Shown: positions 49,077-57,416 of the stretch, in pieces
How the letters are laid out: every line of letters starts with the position of its first letter
Position numbering within the stretch: the first letter of the stretch is position 1
Assembly: GCF_001905465.1 (NCBI RefSeq)
Contig: NZ_LISX01000016.1
Span: 1-64,000 of the forward strand
DNA: 64,000 nucleotides
Direction of reading: 5' to 3'
From: Kitasatospora sp. CB01950
Lineage (GTDB): Bacteria; Actinomycetota; Actinomycetes; Streptomycetales; Streptomycetaceae
Translations under genes and position numbers: made by a program
Notes under the pieces: generated by a model
The model's input: only the letters and a program-made list of their open reading frames with translations
Database searches by the model: none
Told to the model about the DNA's origin: nothing

Positions 49077-49949
49077 TTACAACGCGCGACGACGGAGCTG
49101 GGCCACCAGCACGGCCAGCACCAGCAGGGCGGCCGGGGCCAGCAGGGCGGCGATCACCATGCCGTCCAACGCCGCCGCCGTCCGGTCGGCCGCCACCCGC
49201 ACCACGTTCAGGCCGTACTGGAAGGGCAGCAACTCCCGTATCCACACCGGCCAGTTGAGGCCGAGGCGGTGCAGCAGCAGACCCGCGGTGGGTTCCAGCA
49301 GGGCGGGCGTCGCGCCGGTGAGCAGCACTCCGACGAGGGCGCTGCGCACCAGGGCCGTCAGCAGCAGGCCCGCCCAGCCGCCGGCCACCGCCAACGCCAG
49401 GTACGCCGGGAGCGGGCGACCGACCCCGCCCACCGCGAACGGCCCCGCCGCCGGGGCGGGTGCCAGGCCCGGAAGGGCGGTCAGCTCCGCGGGGTGCGGG
49501 AGGGACAGCAGCGCCGAGGCGTCCACCGCGGCGGGCAGCGCGAACCGGACCACCAGGGTGTTCACCGCGAGCGTCAGCACCGCCAGCAGGACCGCCGACG
49601 CACCGACCACCAGCAGTTTCGCCAGCAGCGCGCCGAACCGGCGGACCGGGTTGACCCGGGACGCGGCCAGCCCCGGCCAGCGCATCTCGTTGCTGTACAC
49701 CAGCGCGCCGAGCACCGCCGCACCCAGCGCCGTCAGCGGGAGCGGCAGCCACGGGGCCACGCCCGCCATCGCGCGCACCGCGCCCGTCGCCGTCAACTCC
49801 CCTGCCGGGAAACGGCGGGCCGACACCGCGGCCAGCGCCGCGTTCAGCAGCAGCACCGCCGCGACCACCACCCACGTGGAGCGCACCCCGCGCAGCCGAC
49901 GCACCTCACAAGCCACCAAGCGCACGGTCTCACTCACTCCCGTTCTCAT
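49077..49949 (-). CDS. ABC transporter permease-like membrane protein
   Basis: This is a 290-residue protein with six hydrophobic helices (first RSTWVVVAAVLLLNAALAAV, last MVIAALLAPAALLVLAVLVAQL) and a loop YSNEMRWPGLAASRVNPVRRFGALLAKLL typical of ABC-2-type permeases. It presumably works with the ATPase-like protein encoded upstream, whose stop it overlaps. ATG 49949 is the longest reasonable start; GTG 49937 or 49925 are alternatives behind GGGAG. The substrate is unknown. The pair sits between whiH and an NUDIX regulator gene. Confidence 0.8.
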   Translation of the reverse strand: MRTGVSETVRLVACEVRRLRGVRSTWVVVAAVLLLNAALAAVSARRFPAGELTATGAVRAMAGVAPWLPLPLTALGAAVLGALVYSNEMRWPGLAASRVNPVRRFGALLAKLLVVGASAVLLAVLTLAVNTLVVRFALPAAVDASALLSLPHPAELTALPGLAPAPAAGPFAVGGVGRPLPAYLALAVAGGWAGLLLTALVRSALVGVLLTGATPALLEPTAGLLLHRLGLNWPVWIRELLPFQYGLNVVRVAADRTAAALDGMVIAALLAPAALLVLAVLVAQLRRRAL

Positions 49950-51549
49950 CACCGACGGCACGCCTGCGCACCGCACTCGCCCCGCCCTCGCCCGCCACCG
50001 CCTGCGCCCGGCCTGCCACCGGACCTGCCACCGACCCTGCGTGGCCCGTCTGGCCGAATTGCCCTGCCGAGCGCAACTCGGTGGCGTGGACGGGCCGAAG
50101 GCGTACCTGCGACCCGTCCTGGTCCGACGCCGGGGCCGGTGTCGGAGCGCGTCCGGAGGTCCGGCCTGGAGTGGGTGCGTGGCCGACTCCCGCGATCCGG
50201 GCGGGAGTCAGCAGCTCCGCGTCGGTCGGATTGGCGGCCAGCTGCTCGGCATCGATCACAACCGGCTTGGGCTCAGCGGGAGTTGGGGCGGGCACGGAGG
50301 CAATGTCGGCGGACGGCCGACCGAGCGCGGAGGCGCCGCGGGGCGTCCGCCGGGTGAGGTCGACGGCGGGGGCCTCGGGCGGGGCCGACGGGGCGGGCCG
50401 GGCCGACTGGTCGGGCGCGAGGGCGGCGGCGGCCCAGCGGCCGGCCTGTAGGGCACGGTGTCCGCGGGCACGGTGCTCGACGGTCCGCTCGTCGGTCCGC
50501 TTGTCGGACCGCTCGTCGGACCGCTCGTCGCCGGGGGCGGCGGCCGGGCGGCCGACCGTGGCGGTCCGCTGGGCGACGGGGAGTTGCTCACCGGCGTTCC
50601 GCTCGCCGGCGAGCTGACGGACCGTCCGGATCACCACCTCGCCGGAGTGGCCCGAGCCGCTGGGCAGGGCGGCCGGGAACGAGAGCGGACGCTGCATCAC
50701 CCGGTCGGCCAGCTCGTGCAGCAGGACGCCGTTGCGGTAGGCGAGTTCGCCGATCTCGGTGCGACCGATGCCGCTCACCGCGATGCCGACGCCGCTCTCC
50801 CGGCGGACCTGCGCGCCCTGGGCGACCAGCAGGTCCGCGAGGCGGGCCATCTGCGGGCCCCGGACCAGGACTTCGGGGTGCAGCCGGGTGCGGCGGAACT
50901 CCACGACGGGCTGGTCGGCGGCCAGTCGGCCCGCGTCCAGGGTGACCACCCGGTCGGCGAGCGCGGCGGCCTCCTCCGGGCTGCGGGTGGACACCAGCAC
51001 GGTGCCGCCGGTCAGCGCGAAGGACCGCAGGAAGCCGTGCAGCCACTCCTCGCTGCGCGGGGACAGGCCCTCGGCCGGGGCGTCCAGCAGCAGCGTCGTG
51101 GGGTCGCCGAGCAGCGCGGCGGCCAGGGCGAGGCGGCGGTGCATTCCGGGCGAGAAGGTGCTGATCCGGTGGTCGGCGACAGGGGCGAGGCGGACCTGTT
51201 CCATCAGGTCGTCGGCCCGCCGCGTCGGGACGCCGACCGCCCCCGCCAGCATCCGCAGGTGCGCCCGGGCCCGCTGGCCCGGATGTCCCGCCTCGGGCCT
51301 GCCGGAGGAGAACAGCACGCCGATCTCCCGCTCCGGACGCCGGATCCGCCGATAAGTGCGCCCGTCGAACAGGGTGAGGCCGTGGCCGCGTTCGAGTTCC
51401 ACCATCAGCCGGAACGCGGTGGACTTGCCCGCCCCCTCGCCCCCGAGCAGCGTGGTGATCATCCCTGGACGGGCGTCGAAGGTCAGGTCCAGGACCGCCG
51501 GGGGGTGGCCCCTCCGGTACGTCTTGGTCAGTCCGGTGATCTGGATCAT
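49930..51549 (-). CDS. ABC-type ATPase with degenerate catalytic motifs and long disordered tail
   Basis: This is a 539-residue protein. Residues 1-215 are an ABC domain with an intact Walker A (GGEGAGKST, 36-44). The signature reads FSPGM rather than LSGGQ, the Walker B is LLLDAPAEG with Ala157 where catalytic Glu is expected, and the switch His is replaced in VSTRSPEEA. ATP binding is plausible, normal hydrolysis less so. From about residue 330 to the end it is Pro/Ala/Arg-rich and disordered, including a tetrapeptide repeat (DERS/DKRT/DERT). It is coupled to the permease gene by a 20-base overlap. Confidence 0.85.
   Translation of the reverse strand: MIQITGLTKTYRRGHPPAVLDLTFDARPGMITTLLGGEGAGKSTAFRLMVELERGHGLTLFDGRTYRRIRRPEREIGVLFSSGRPEAGHPGQRARAHLRMLAGAVGVPTRRADDLMEQVRLAPVADHRISTFSPGMHRRLALAAALLGDPTTLLLDAPAEGLSPRSEEWLHGFLRSFALTGGTVLVSTRSPEEAAALADRVVTLDAGRLAADQPVVEFRRTRLHPEVLVRGPQMARLADLLVAQGAQVRRESGVGIAVSGIGRTEIGELAYRNGVLLHELADRVMQRPLSFPAALPSGSGHSGEVVIRTVRQLAGERNAGEQLPVAQRTATVGRPAAAPGDERSDERSDKRTDERTVEHRARGHRALQAGRWAAAALAPDQSARPAPSAPPEAPAVDLTRRTPRGASALGRPSADIASVPAPTPAEPKPVVIDAEQLAANPTDAELLTPARIAGVGHAPTPGRTSGRAPTPAPASDQDGSQVRLRPVHATELRSAGQFGQTGHAGSVAGPVAGRAQAVAGEGGASAVRRRAVGDENGSE
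50481..50530 (-). repeat. Four 12-bp tandem repeats in the ABC ATPase gene
   Basis: The unit CGGTCCGCTCGT (or CGGACCGCTCGT / CGGTCCGCTTGT) occurs four times in frame and encodes DERS-DERS-DKRT-DERT-like tetrapeptides in the disordered tail. The copy number is likely to vary between strains. Confidence 0.85.
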
Positions 51550-51799
51550 CGCCGCCCGCTCCCTCGCCCGCCGACAGGCCGGCGTTCGTCCGCCATGCCT
51601 GAGCCAGCACAGTAGGACGCGGAAGCGGTGAAACCAGGCATTCCGGATGGATCGTGGACGGTGTTAGCGCCGAGCTCACCCGAACAGGGGACAGCGCTCT
51701 CACGCCACTGACGCCTCCCCCACGAACCCTCCGAGCCCTCGACCCCTGGCGAGCCCCCGAGCCCTCGAGCTCAGCGCTCAGCGCGCATGGCTCACGGGC

Positions 51800-52558
51800 T
51801 CACGCTTCGGGACGGAGCATCGGCGGGTTGAGCACGGTGGCCCCGCCGGCGGTGAACAGCTGGGCGGGACGGCCGCCCTGACGGGTCGTCGTGCCGCCGG
51901 AGGGCAGCAGGAAGCCGGGGGTGCCGGTGACCTTGCGGTGGAAGTTCCGTGGGTCCAGCACCACGCCCCACACCGCCTCGTACACCCGGCGCAGCTCGCC
52001 GACGGTGAACTCCGGCGGGCAGAAGGCCGTCGCCAGCGAGGAGTACTCGATCTTCGACCTGGCCCGCTCCACGCCGTCCGCCAGGATCTGCCCGTGGTCG
52101 AAGGCCAGCAGCTCGCCGTCGTTCCGGTCCTCGCCGAACAGTTCACTGACCGGCGCCCACCGGGCGCTGCTCGCGTCGCCGCCCGCGCGGGGCGAGGGCA
52201 GGTCGGGAGCGAGCACCAAGTACGCGACGCTCACCACCCGCATCCGCGGGTCGCGCTGCGGGTGCCCGTAGGTGGCCAGCTGCTCCAGGTGCGCACCGAA
52301 CGGGTTCTGCCCGGCCAGCACCTGGCCCGGCGCGGACTGTGCCCGCAGCCCCGTCTCCTCCGCCAGCTCCCGGGACGCCGCCTCGGCCAGACCCTCGTCG
52401 GGCCGCACAAACCCACCGGGCAGCGCCCAGTAGCCCTGGAACGGTGCCTCGCCACGCTTCACCAGCAGGGCGCACAACTCATGGTCGCGCACCGTCAGCA
52501 CCACCAGGTCAACCGTGACTGCGAACGGGGGGAAGGCCGACGGGTCATAACGCGACAT
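51800..52558 (-). CDS. NUDIX-domain transcriptional regulator, NrtR-like
   Basis: This is a 252-residue protein. The N-terminal NUDIX domain has a full box from about Gly49 to Leu71 (GGFVRPDEGLAEAASRELAE then ETGL). A C-terminal winged-helix-like domain follows (YSSLATAFCPPEFTVGELRRVYEAVWG, then NFHRKVTGTPGFLLP), the arrangement of NrtR repressors of NAD metabolism that respond to ADP-ribose. An intact NUDIX box means it could also hydrolyse ADP-ribose-like compounds. ATG 52558 matches the family start; the site upstream is weak. A dyad in its own promoter may be its operator. Confidence 0.88.
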   Translation of the reverse strand: MSRYDPSAFPPFAVTVDLVVLTVRDHELCALLVKRGEAPFQGYWALPGGFVRPDEGLAEAASRELAEETGLRAQSAPGQVLAGQNPFGAHLEQLATYGHPQRDPRMRVVSVAYLVLAPDLPSPRAGGDASSARWAPVSELFGEDRNDGELLAFDHGQILADGVERARSKIEYSSLATAFCPPEFTVGELRRVYEAVWGVVLDPRNFHRKVTGTPGFLLPSGGTTTRQGGRPAQLFTAGGATVLNPPMLRPEA

Positions 52559-52568
52559 GCCGCCGATC

Positions 52569-52590
52569 TTAGTCGTCTCTCTGACGATAA
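52569..52590 (-). promoter_or_regulatory. Possible autoregulatory operator of the NrtR-like gene
   Basis: TTAGTCGTC-TCTCT-GACGATAA is an imperfect dyad (TCGTC/GACGA with TTA/TAA flanks, one extra base on the left) located 11-32 bases before the start codon. Position and symmetry suit binding by a dimeric regulator such as the encoded protein. It is A/T-rich against a GC-rich background, consistent with the promoter core. Confidence 0.4.
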
Positions 52591-52705
52591 TCACAGACCA
52601 CGAACCTTTTCCGGCCTCCTTCGCCGCCTCTCCCGCCGCCTCCGGCCCACTCCCTTCCCGTTTCCTTCCCTTCGCCTTCCCGCCTGCCGTGCCGCCTGCG
52701 GGCGG

Positions 52706-55513
52706 TCAGCTGGCGGTCAGTTGCAGGAACGAGGGCGCCTCCTCGACCACCGCGACACCGATCCGGCTGACCCGGACCGAGAACGGCTCCCCGGCCACCC
52801 GCAGGCCCGTCAGTTCCAGGGCGCCCAGGGGTGCGGTGGTCGCCGGGTGGGTGGCCACCCGCCCTGACGGGACGTCCGGCCTGACGCCGGCCAGCGAGAG
52901 CACCAGGTGAACCGCTGCGGCCGCCGACATCGCGGCCGGACGGCAGGCCGCCGGGTGCGGCACCGGTGGGCAGTCGGCGACCTTCTGCTCGCCCGCGTAC
53001 ATCTCCGGCAGCCGGTACTCGAAGTGCGCCGACGCCTCCAGCAGGCCTTCGAGCAGGATCTCGGCCTCCCGCTCGAACCCGGCGTCCACCAATCCGCTCA
53101 CCGCGAGCGCGGTCTCCTGCACCCGCACCACGCCGCTGCGGTGCCCCAGCGGGTTGAACCGCGGGGACTTCGCGCTCAACGTCCGCAGGCCCCACCCGCA
53201 GTCGAGTTCGGGCGTCACCAGCCGTTGTGCGAGCAACCTGGTCTGCTCCCGGTCGAGCAGGCCCTCGTGCAGTTCGCCCTCGGCGGCCAGGCCGACGTCG
53301 AACAGGTGGACCAGGGTGGAGGCGAAGGCCGGCACCGGCCGGTCCGGCGCCAGCAGTGCGGCCGCCGGACGGCCGCCCGACAGGTCGTCGATCCAGAACT
53401 GCTCGCGGAACCGTTCCCTCAACTCGGCCGCCCAGGCCCGCCACTCGGCTGCTCCGGGGCGGTCGAACGCCTCCAGCAGGTCCGCTCCCTGGAGCGCCGC
53501 GCGGTGTGCCTGCGCCTGGACCTCACACCGGGCCGGACTCGGCCGCACGACCCGCTCCTCCGCCGTCCGCCCGAGGTCGGTGACGAACCCGACCGGACCG
53601 TCCGGCCCCTCCGCCACCGCGGCGCGCAGCGCCCCGAGGGCACGCTCCGCGGCCGGGAGCAGCTCGGCGACCTCGGCCCGGGGCATGCCCCAACGCCAGG
53701 CCTCCGCCAGCACGGTGACGAACAGCAGGGTCGCTTCCGTGGCCGTGCAACTCGCCGGCAGCTCGGGGCCGCCGTGCCGCAGCGGCCCGGGGATCACGCC
53801 GTCCATCGCCTGCGCCGGCGACCCGCTCTCGGTGCCGGCGGCCGACGGGTTGCCCGCGCTCTGGGCCGCAGTGGGCGGCGCTGCCGGAGCACCGCCGGTG
53901 CCACCTGCCGCCGACGGGCCCGCGGCCTGCAACGGGCCGGTCGTCGACGGGCTCGACGCACCGTCGGCAGGGCCGCCCTCGGCCGGGCGGGCGGTGCCTG
54001 CCCCTGCCCCTGCCCCTGCCGGTGGCTGGGGCGCGAGGTGCTGGCGGCGGGCCGTCGCGCGGAGCGTTCCGGCCGCGAGCCGGGTGCCGAGCGGCAGCGT
54101 CATCCTGGCCGCCCAGAGCGCGTCCGCAGCGGTGAGGCCGAAACGCCAGGGTGCACCCGACGCGGTGTAGAGGTCGGTCGGACGGTCCGCGTCCGCGAGC
54201 AGCAGCCCGCTCAGCGTGTCCAGGGCGCGGCCGACGAGGCGTGCGGCGCGGCGGTCGTCGGCCCGGACCTCCGGCTCGGACCACGGCAGTGGCACACCCG
54301 GGCCGCGCCCCGTCGGCGGACGTCCGGTCGACGGGGCCTCCAGCTCGACCTGCAGGTCCACGGACCAACGGGCCCCGGGCTGGACCTCCAAGTCCCATCG
54401 GAGCACGCCCGCGCCGGCCAGTACCGCGTGCGGGGAGGGGCGGGCGCTGACGGTGGCCGCGCGCCCCTGCCCGGCCCAGCGCAGGCCCGAGGACTGGACC
54501 TGGCCCGGCAGGTCGGGCGAGCGTCGGCCCGCCGCGATCTCGGTGAGCTGGCCCAGGTCGGTACCGAGGGCGATCTCCAGCGGGAGGCGGGCTGGGCGGG
54601 CGCCGGTGTTCCGGACTGTCACCGTCTCTGCGCCGTCGGCGTGCCGCAGCCGTTCGACCGTCAGCGCCGGATCCGGATCGAGATCACCCGGCACTCGGAC
54701 CGAGCCGACGAAGCGCGCCGCCGCCGCAGACGTCAGGGTGCCCTGGAGCGGCACCGGTTCCATGCCGCCGAGCCGCAGCTCCATCCGGGCCAGGGCGCGT
54801 ACCCCGTGCCGGAAGAAGCCGTGCAGGCTCTGGCCGCGGAGCTGCCCGTCCGGGCCGGAGGTCGCCATACTCGGGGCGTTGACGCACAGGATGTCGTGCG
54901 CCGCCGAGGGCTGCGGCCGTGGGGCCACCGCCGGACCCGGCTGCCGGCCCGCCGCGGGAGCGGCCGCACCGGCCACCTGCTCCGACCGCACGCCCACCCC
55001 ACCGCGCCCGGCTGCCGTCGCACCCGGTGCCGGCGCGCCGGGGCCCGGCCGGGTCGGGGTGCCGTACGGCGGGGTCGGAGTGCCGTAGGGCGGGGTGGCT
55101 CCCGGCGCGTAGGGCGTGGGCGTGGTGAGCGTGCCGTACGGCGGCGTGGCCCCCGGCGGGTGCGGCACGGGTGTGCCGTACGGGAGTGTGGCGAGCGGGG
55201 CCCCGTGCTGCTGGGCGGTCCCGGCGAGCGGTGTGCCGTGCGCCGGGGTGCCGGGCGCTTGGACCCCGGCCGTCTGGGCACCGGGAACGGCCGTGCCTGC
55301 CCCGGGCGTTCCGGAGGCGTGGCCGGTGGGTACCGGGGCGCCGGTGGGCGTGCCGAACGGGGGTGTGGCCTGGCGGGGGTACGGCGGGCCGGCCAGGTGT
55401 GGGGGAACAGCGGGAGCCGAGGCTCCGGTCGGCACCGGATCGCCGCCCGGTGCGGGCGGGTTGGCGGGTGGCAGCGGTTGGGACGCTGCTTGGGGTGGCC
55501 TTGACTCGGTCAC
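52706..55513 (-). CDS. Glycogen-debranching/amylo-glucosidase-like protein with low-complexity N-terminus
   Basis: This is a 935-residue protein. Residues 1-195 are a Pro/Thr/Gly-rich disordered region with repeated PYGTP units. From about 205 (ILCVNAPSMATSGPDGQL) a beta-sandwich domain like the N-terminal domain of glycogen debranching enzymes begins. The C-terminal part is an (alpha/alpha)6 barrel with DLYTASGAPWRFGLTAADALW, TPELDCGWGLRTLS and MYAGEQKVADCPPVPHPAACRPAA. A second disordered insert (about 490-580) interrupts the barrel. It likely acts on alpha-glucan side chains; the catalytic acids are not certain. GTG 55513 follows GGGGAGGAG. Confidence 0.85.
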   Translation of the reverse strand: MTESRPPQAASQPLPPANPPAPGGDPVPTGASAPAVPPHLAGPPYPRQATPPFGTPTGAPVPTGHASGTPGAGTAVPGAQTAGVQAPGTPAHGTPLAGTAQQHGAPLATLPYGTPVPHPPGATPPYGTLTTPTPYAPGATPPYGTPTPPYGTPTRPGPGAPAPGATAAGRGGVGVRSEQVAGAAAPAAGRQPGPAVAPRPQPSAAHDILCVNAPSMATSGPDGQLRGQSLHGFFRHGVRALARMELRLGGMEPVPLQGTLTSAAAARFVGSVRVPGDLDPDPALTVERLRHADGAETVTVRNTGARPARLPLEIALGTDLGQLTEIAAGRRSPDLPGQVQSSGLRWAGQGRAATVSARPSPHAVLAGAGVLRWDLEVQPGARWSVDLQVELEAPSTGRPPTGRGPGVPLPWSEPEVRADDRRAARLVGRALDTLSGLLLADADRPTDLYTASGAPWRFGLTAADALWAARMTLPLGTRLAAGTLRATARRQHLAPQPPAGAGAGAGTARPAEGGPADGASSPSTTGPLQAAGPSAAGGTGGAPAAPPTAAQSAGNPSAAGTESGSPAQAMDGVIPGPLRHGGPELPASCTATEATLLFVTVLAEAWRWGMPRAEVAELLPAAERALGALRAAVAEGPDGPVGFVTDLGRTAEERVVRPSPARCEVQAQAHRAALQGADLLEAFDRPGAAEWRAWAAELRERFREQFWIDDLSGGRPAAALLAPDRPVPAFASTLVHLFDVGLAAEGELHEGLLDREQTRLLAQRLVTPELDCGWGLRTLSAKSPRFNPLGHRSGVVRVQETALAVSGLVDAGFEREAEILLEGLLEASAHFEYRLPEMYAGEQKVADCPPVPHPAACRPAAMSAAAAVHLVLSLAGVRPDVPSGRVATHPATTAPLGALELTGLRVAGEPFSVRVSRIGVAVVEEAPSFLQLTAS
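53996..54020. repeat. (CCCCTG) hexanucleotide microsatellite
   Basis: About four in-frame CCCCTG units encode an AGAGAGAG run in the disordered insert of the debranching-like protein. It is likely slippage-prone. Confidence 0.8.
55058..55190. repeat. Degenerate GTGCCGTACGG repeats (PYGTP region)
   Basis: The 11-mer GTGCCGTACGG and close variants (GTGCCGTAGGG) recur at least five times at irregular spacing and encode PYGTP units in the N-terminal disordered region. Confidence 0.8.
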
Positions 55514-56065
55514 CAGGCTCTCCTCCCCTCGACCGGCCGACGGCTGCGGGCTCGGCCGGCCGCGAGCGTGCTCGATCGCGGACTGTGCTGCTCTGCCGCC
55601 GGAACACGCGGCTCCGACCTGGGCGGGACCGGATCGCCGGTGCTCCGCCCCGGCCGGGGTGGTGGCCCGGTCCGGACGCCAAGGCCGCCCGTGGCCCGGT
55701 CGCGCCGGGTCGAGCGACACGTGACCGGTGCCCGGTGCGGTCGCCCTGGCCGCCGGCCCGGCTGTGCCGGTTCGGGTGATGGCGTTCCGCAGGTTGAACG
55801 CAGCACACCTGCCCCAGGTCACGCCCGTCCGGCGGACCTCCGGTCGAATGCGGCCACGCGCCGTCGGTCCTTCGGCGGTCTGCGGCCGACACCCGGGGTG
55901 CCCGCTGTGTCGTGGCGCCGTTCGGGGTTCTCCGCATGTGGCGGACGCCCCCCGGCGGCTCCTGTCCGCCGTCAGGATACGGTGCGAGCACGATGCCGGA
56001 ACCATCGGTGACCTCGGTGACCGGCCACGCAACCAGCCTGTGACCTGCTCATACCTAGGAGTTGC
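55514..56065. other. Gene-less divergent region
   Basis: The 552 bases between the debranching-like gene (minus) and the hydrolase gene (plus) show no open frame with a ribosome site and convincing composition. Both promoters must be here; I cannot place them confidently. No strong hairpin or long repeat was noticed. Confidence 0.5.
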
Positions 56066-57379
56066 ATGTCCTCCCCCAGCCGCATCCCCGGGATCGTCAC
56101 CACGGACCACGTCTTCCGGGTGCCGTTGGACCACGGAGCTCCGGGCGGCGAGGCGATCAAGGTCTACGCCCGCGAGGTGGTGGCCGCCGGACGCGAGCAC
56201 GACGAGCTTCCGTGGCTGCTGTACCTGCAGGGCGGTCCGGGCGGCAAGGCCAACCGGCCGCTGGGCCGGGACGGTTGGCTGGACCGGGCGCTCGACGACC
56301 ACCGAGTGCTGCTGCTCGACCAGCGCGGCACCGGCCGATCCACCCCCGCCAACCGGCAGACCCTGGCCCGTCGCGGCGACGCCCGCTGCCAGGCCGACTA
56401 CCTGGCGCATTTTCGCGCCGACTCGATCGTCCGGGACGCCGAGCTGATCCGCCGCCAGCTGCTGGGCGAGGACGGCCGGTGGAGCCTGCTGGGGCAGAGC
56501 TTCGGCGGCTTCTGCACCCTCACCTACCTCTCGCTGGCCCCGGAGGGCCTGCGAGAAGCGTTCGTCACCGGTGGGCTGGCCGGTCTCCGCCGTTCGGCGG
56601 ACGAGGTCTACCGCGCGGCGTACCCGCGCGTCGCCCGCAAGAACGCCGGGCACTACGCGCGGTTCCCCCAGGACGTGGCGGCGGTACGGCGAATCGCGGC
56701 GCACCTGATCGAGCGGCCCGCGCCCCTGCCGGACGGCGGGGTGCTCACTGTCGAGGCGTTCCAGGCGCTGGGCATGATGCTGGGCAGCGGCACCGGCTCC
56801 TACGTCCTGCACTACCTGCTGGAGGAGGCCTGGGTGGAGGGACCGGACGGGCCGGAACTCTCCGACACCTTCCTGGCAGGGGCGCAGTCCCACCTGTCCT
56901 TCGCCCACGGGCCGCTGTACGCCGTGCTGCACGAGTCGATCTACGGGCAGCGCTCGGTCGACTCCGGAACCACCGACTGGTCGGCGGAGCGGGTGCGCAA
57001 GGAGTTTCCGGAGTTCGACGCCGTGGCGGCGCTCGCCGGGGACGGGCCGGTGCTGCTCACCGGCGAGATGATCTACCCCTGGATGTTCGAGACCGACCCG
57101 TCGCTGCGACCGCTGCGCGAGGCGGCGCAGCTGCTGGCCGAGCGCACCGACTGGCCCGACCTGTACGACCCGCAGCGCCTGGCTGCGAACCAGGTACCGG
57201 TGTACGCGGCGGTGTACCACGACGACATGTACGTGGACACGGCGCACTCGCTGGAGACCGCGGACGCGGTGGCCGGCCTGCGGACGTGGATCACCAACGA
57301 GTGGGAGCACGACGGCGTCCGGGTGAGCGGCCGCCGGGTGCTGGCCCGTCTGATGGGGATGGCCCGCGGCGAGATCTAG
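56066..57379 (+). CDS. Alpha/beta hydrolase, proline iminopeptidase type (S33)
   Basis: This is a 437-residue cytoplasmic alpha/beta hydrolase. The oxyanion motif is LQGGPGGKA, followed by LLLDQRGTGRSTP. The nucleophile Ser sits in LLGQSFGGFCTL, and the catalytic His is probably in NEWEHDG near the C-terminus. It resembles prolyl iminopeptidases that remove N-terminal proline from peptides. ATG 56066 follows AGGAGTTG. It is monocistronic and converges with the DUF4192 gene, with 37 bases between stops. Confidence 0.92.
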   Translation: MSSPSRIPGIVTTDHVFRVPLDHGAPGGEAIKVYAREVVAAGREHDELPWLLYLQGGPGGKANRPLGRDGWLDRALDDHRVLLLDQRGTGRSTPANRQTLARRGDARCQADYLAHFRADSIVRDAELIRRQLLGEDGRWSLLGQSFGGFCTLTYLSLAPEGLREAFVTGGLAGLRRSADEVYRAAYPRVARKNAGHYARFPQDVAAVRRIAAHLIERPAPLPDGGVLTVEAFQALGMMLGSGTGSYVLHYLLEEAWVEGPDGPELSDTFLAGAQSHLSFAHGPLYAVLHESIYGQRSVDSGTTDWSAERVRKEFPEFDAVAALAGDGPVLLTGEMIYPWMFETDPSLRPLREAAQLLAERTDWPDLYDPQRLAANQVPVYAAVYHDDMYVDTAHSLETADAVAGLRTWITNEWEHDGVRVSGRRVLARLMGMARGEI

Positions 57380-57416
57380 CCGCTCGCCGCGCGGGCGGGA
57401 GATGAACGTACGCATG

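Noticed and set aside
52706..57415. A 1569-codon open frame on the minus strand covering the debranching-like gene and the antisense of the hydrolase gene
   Set aside because: The part beyond 55513 is antisense to a well-supported hydrolase gene and has no family similarity; it is a GC-rich artefact. The real start is GTG 55513 with a strong ribosome site.
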